NCBI GenBank assembly: GCA_947486475.1
Contig: CANKTR010000054.1
Coordinates: forward strand, 1-6,110
Direction: 5' to 3'
DNA from: Microbacteriaceae bacterium
Lineage (GTDB): Bacteria; Actinomycetota; Actinomycetes; Actinomycetales; Microbacteriaceae
DNA length: 6,110 nucleotides
The notes under the pieces were generated by a model. The model was not told the DNA's origin. It was given only the letters and a program-made list of their open reading frames with translations, and did not search any database. The translations under genes were made by a program, and so were the position numbers. Positions 5,838 to 6,110 of this stretch are shown in pieces. Position 1 is the stretch's first letter. The number at the start of each line of letters is the position of its first letter.

Positions 5838-6110
5838 TTAGACGGGGTCGAGCAGGTGCGGACCGTTTCCTGCGAGGGGCGCGACCTCGTGGGCGACGAG
5901 GGCTTCGGCGATCGGTTGCGACCGCGTCACCGCATCGTCGATGAACCGCTGGTCAGCCGTGCTGTCGCGATTCAGCCACCAGTCCCAGTCGTCGGGGCCG
6001 AGGACGACGGGCGTGCGATCGTGGAGCCACGCGATGGGTTCTGGGGCGGCCATCGTCAGAATCGTGGCGGTGAGAACCCACTCGCTGTCGGGGCCCGCTC
6101 GCCACCACGA
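5838..6110 (-). CDS. SRAP family abasic-site protein, C-terminal part
   Basis: The last 90 residues of an SOS response-associated peptidase (SRAP; YedK/HMCES family) run in from beyond the right edge; the reading frame is open to base 6110. SRAP proteins crosslink covalently to abasic sites in single-stranded DNA through an N-terminal Cys2, which is outside this window. What is visible: GPDSEWVLTATILTMAAPEP (about 6-25 of the visible part), then WLHDRTPVVLGPDDWDWWL (28-46), the family's IHDRMPxIL...DWxxWL block. Its histidine (visible residue 30) is the active-site His, equal to His160 of E. coli YedK. The end, HEVAPLAGNGPHLLDPV, is shorter than the more usual VNxVRNxGPELIEP ending. Base 6053 is an internal Met, not the start. 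It may be transcribed into hadA. Confidence 0.87.
   Translation of the reverse strand, partial: SWWRAGPDSEWVLTATILTMAAPEPIAWLHDRTPVVLGPDDWDWWLNRDSTADQRFIDDAVTRSQPIAEALVAHEVAPLAGNGPHLLDPV

Noticed and set aside
5838..6053. A complete 71-aa small protein starting at 6053
   Set aside because: The frame stays open to the window edge, and the extra residues continue the SRAP domain, so 6053 is an internal methionine.
1..6110. CRISPR array, insertion sequence, attachment site or phage remnant
   Set aside because: I saw no spaced direct repeats, transposase motifs or target duplications, and every long segment is accounted for by conserved housekeeping genes.

Overview
The window looks like core chromosome of a moderately high-GC actinobacterium. 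The best guess is Microbacteriaceae or a close relative. Three things support this: the gene order hadA-hadB ... tRNA-Trp-secE-nusG-rplK-rplA, which from general knowledge resembles the trpT-secE-nusG region of Mycobacterium; a NusG with a long acidic N-terminal extension; and frequent GTG/TTG starts with apparent leaderless genes. I cannot name the species.

Layout on the minus strand, right half (6110 down to 3872): the 3' end of an SRAP (HMCES/YedK-type) abasic-site protein gene, then hadA and hadB (paired hotdog dehydratase subunits), then murB (peptidoglycan precursor reductase). Spacing is tight: 24 bp, 3 bp, then an 8-bp overlap. A probable promoter just before hadA would make it leaderless.

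Centre (2673-3875, plus strand): a single class I aminotransferase of the aspartate (Ib) type. It also appears leaderless, and it ends tail to tail with murB by sharing one CTAG.

Left half (2610 down to 33, minus strand): a promoter, tRNA-Trp(CCA), secE, nusG, rplK and rplA, closed by a strong UUCG-capped terminator hairpin. This operon supplies a tRNA, a translocase subunit, a transcription factor and the two proteins of the ribosome's L11/L1 stalk regions. Both spacers flanking rplK hold hairpins that are candidates for L1 feedback control.

There is no CRISPR array, transposon, phage gene or obvious foreign island. No gap without a gene exceeds 300 bases; the longest is the divergent promoter region at 2536-2672. 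I see no new biological system here. The points of interest are small-scale: shared stop codons, leaderless promoters, RNA hairpins and start-codon choices.
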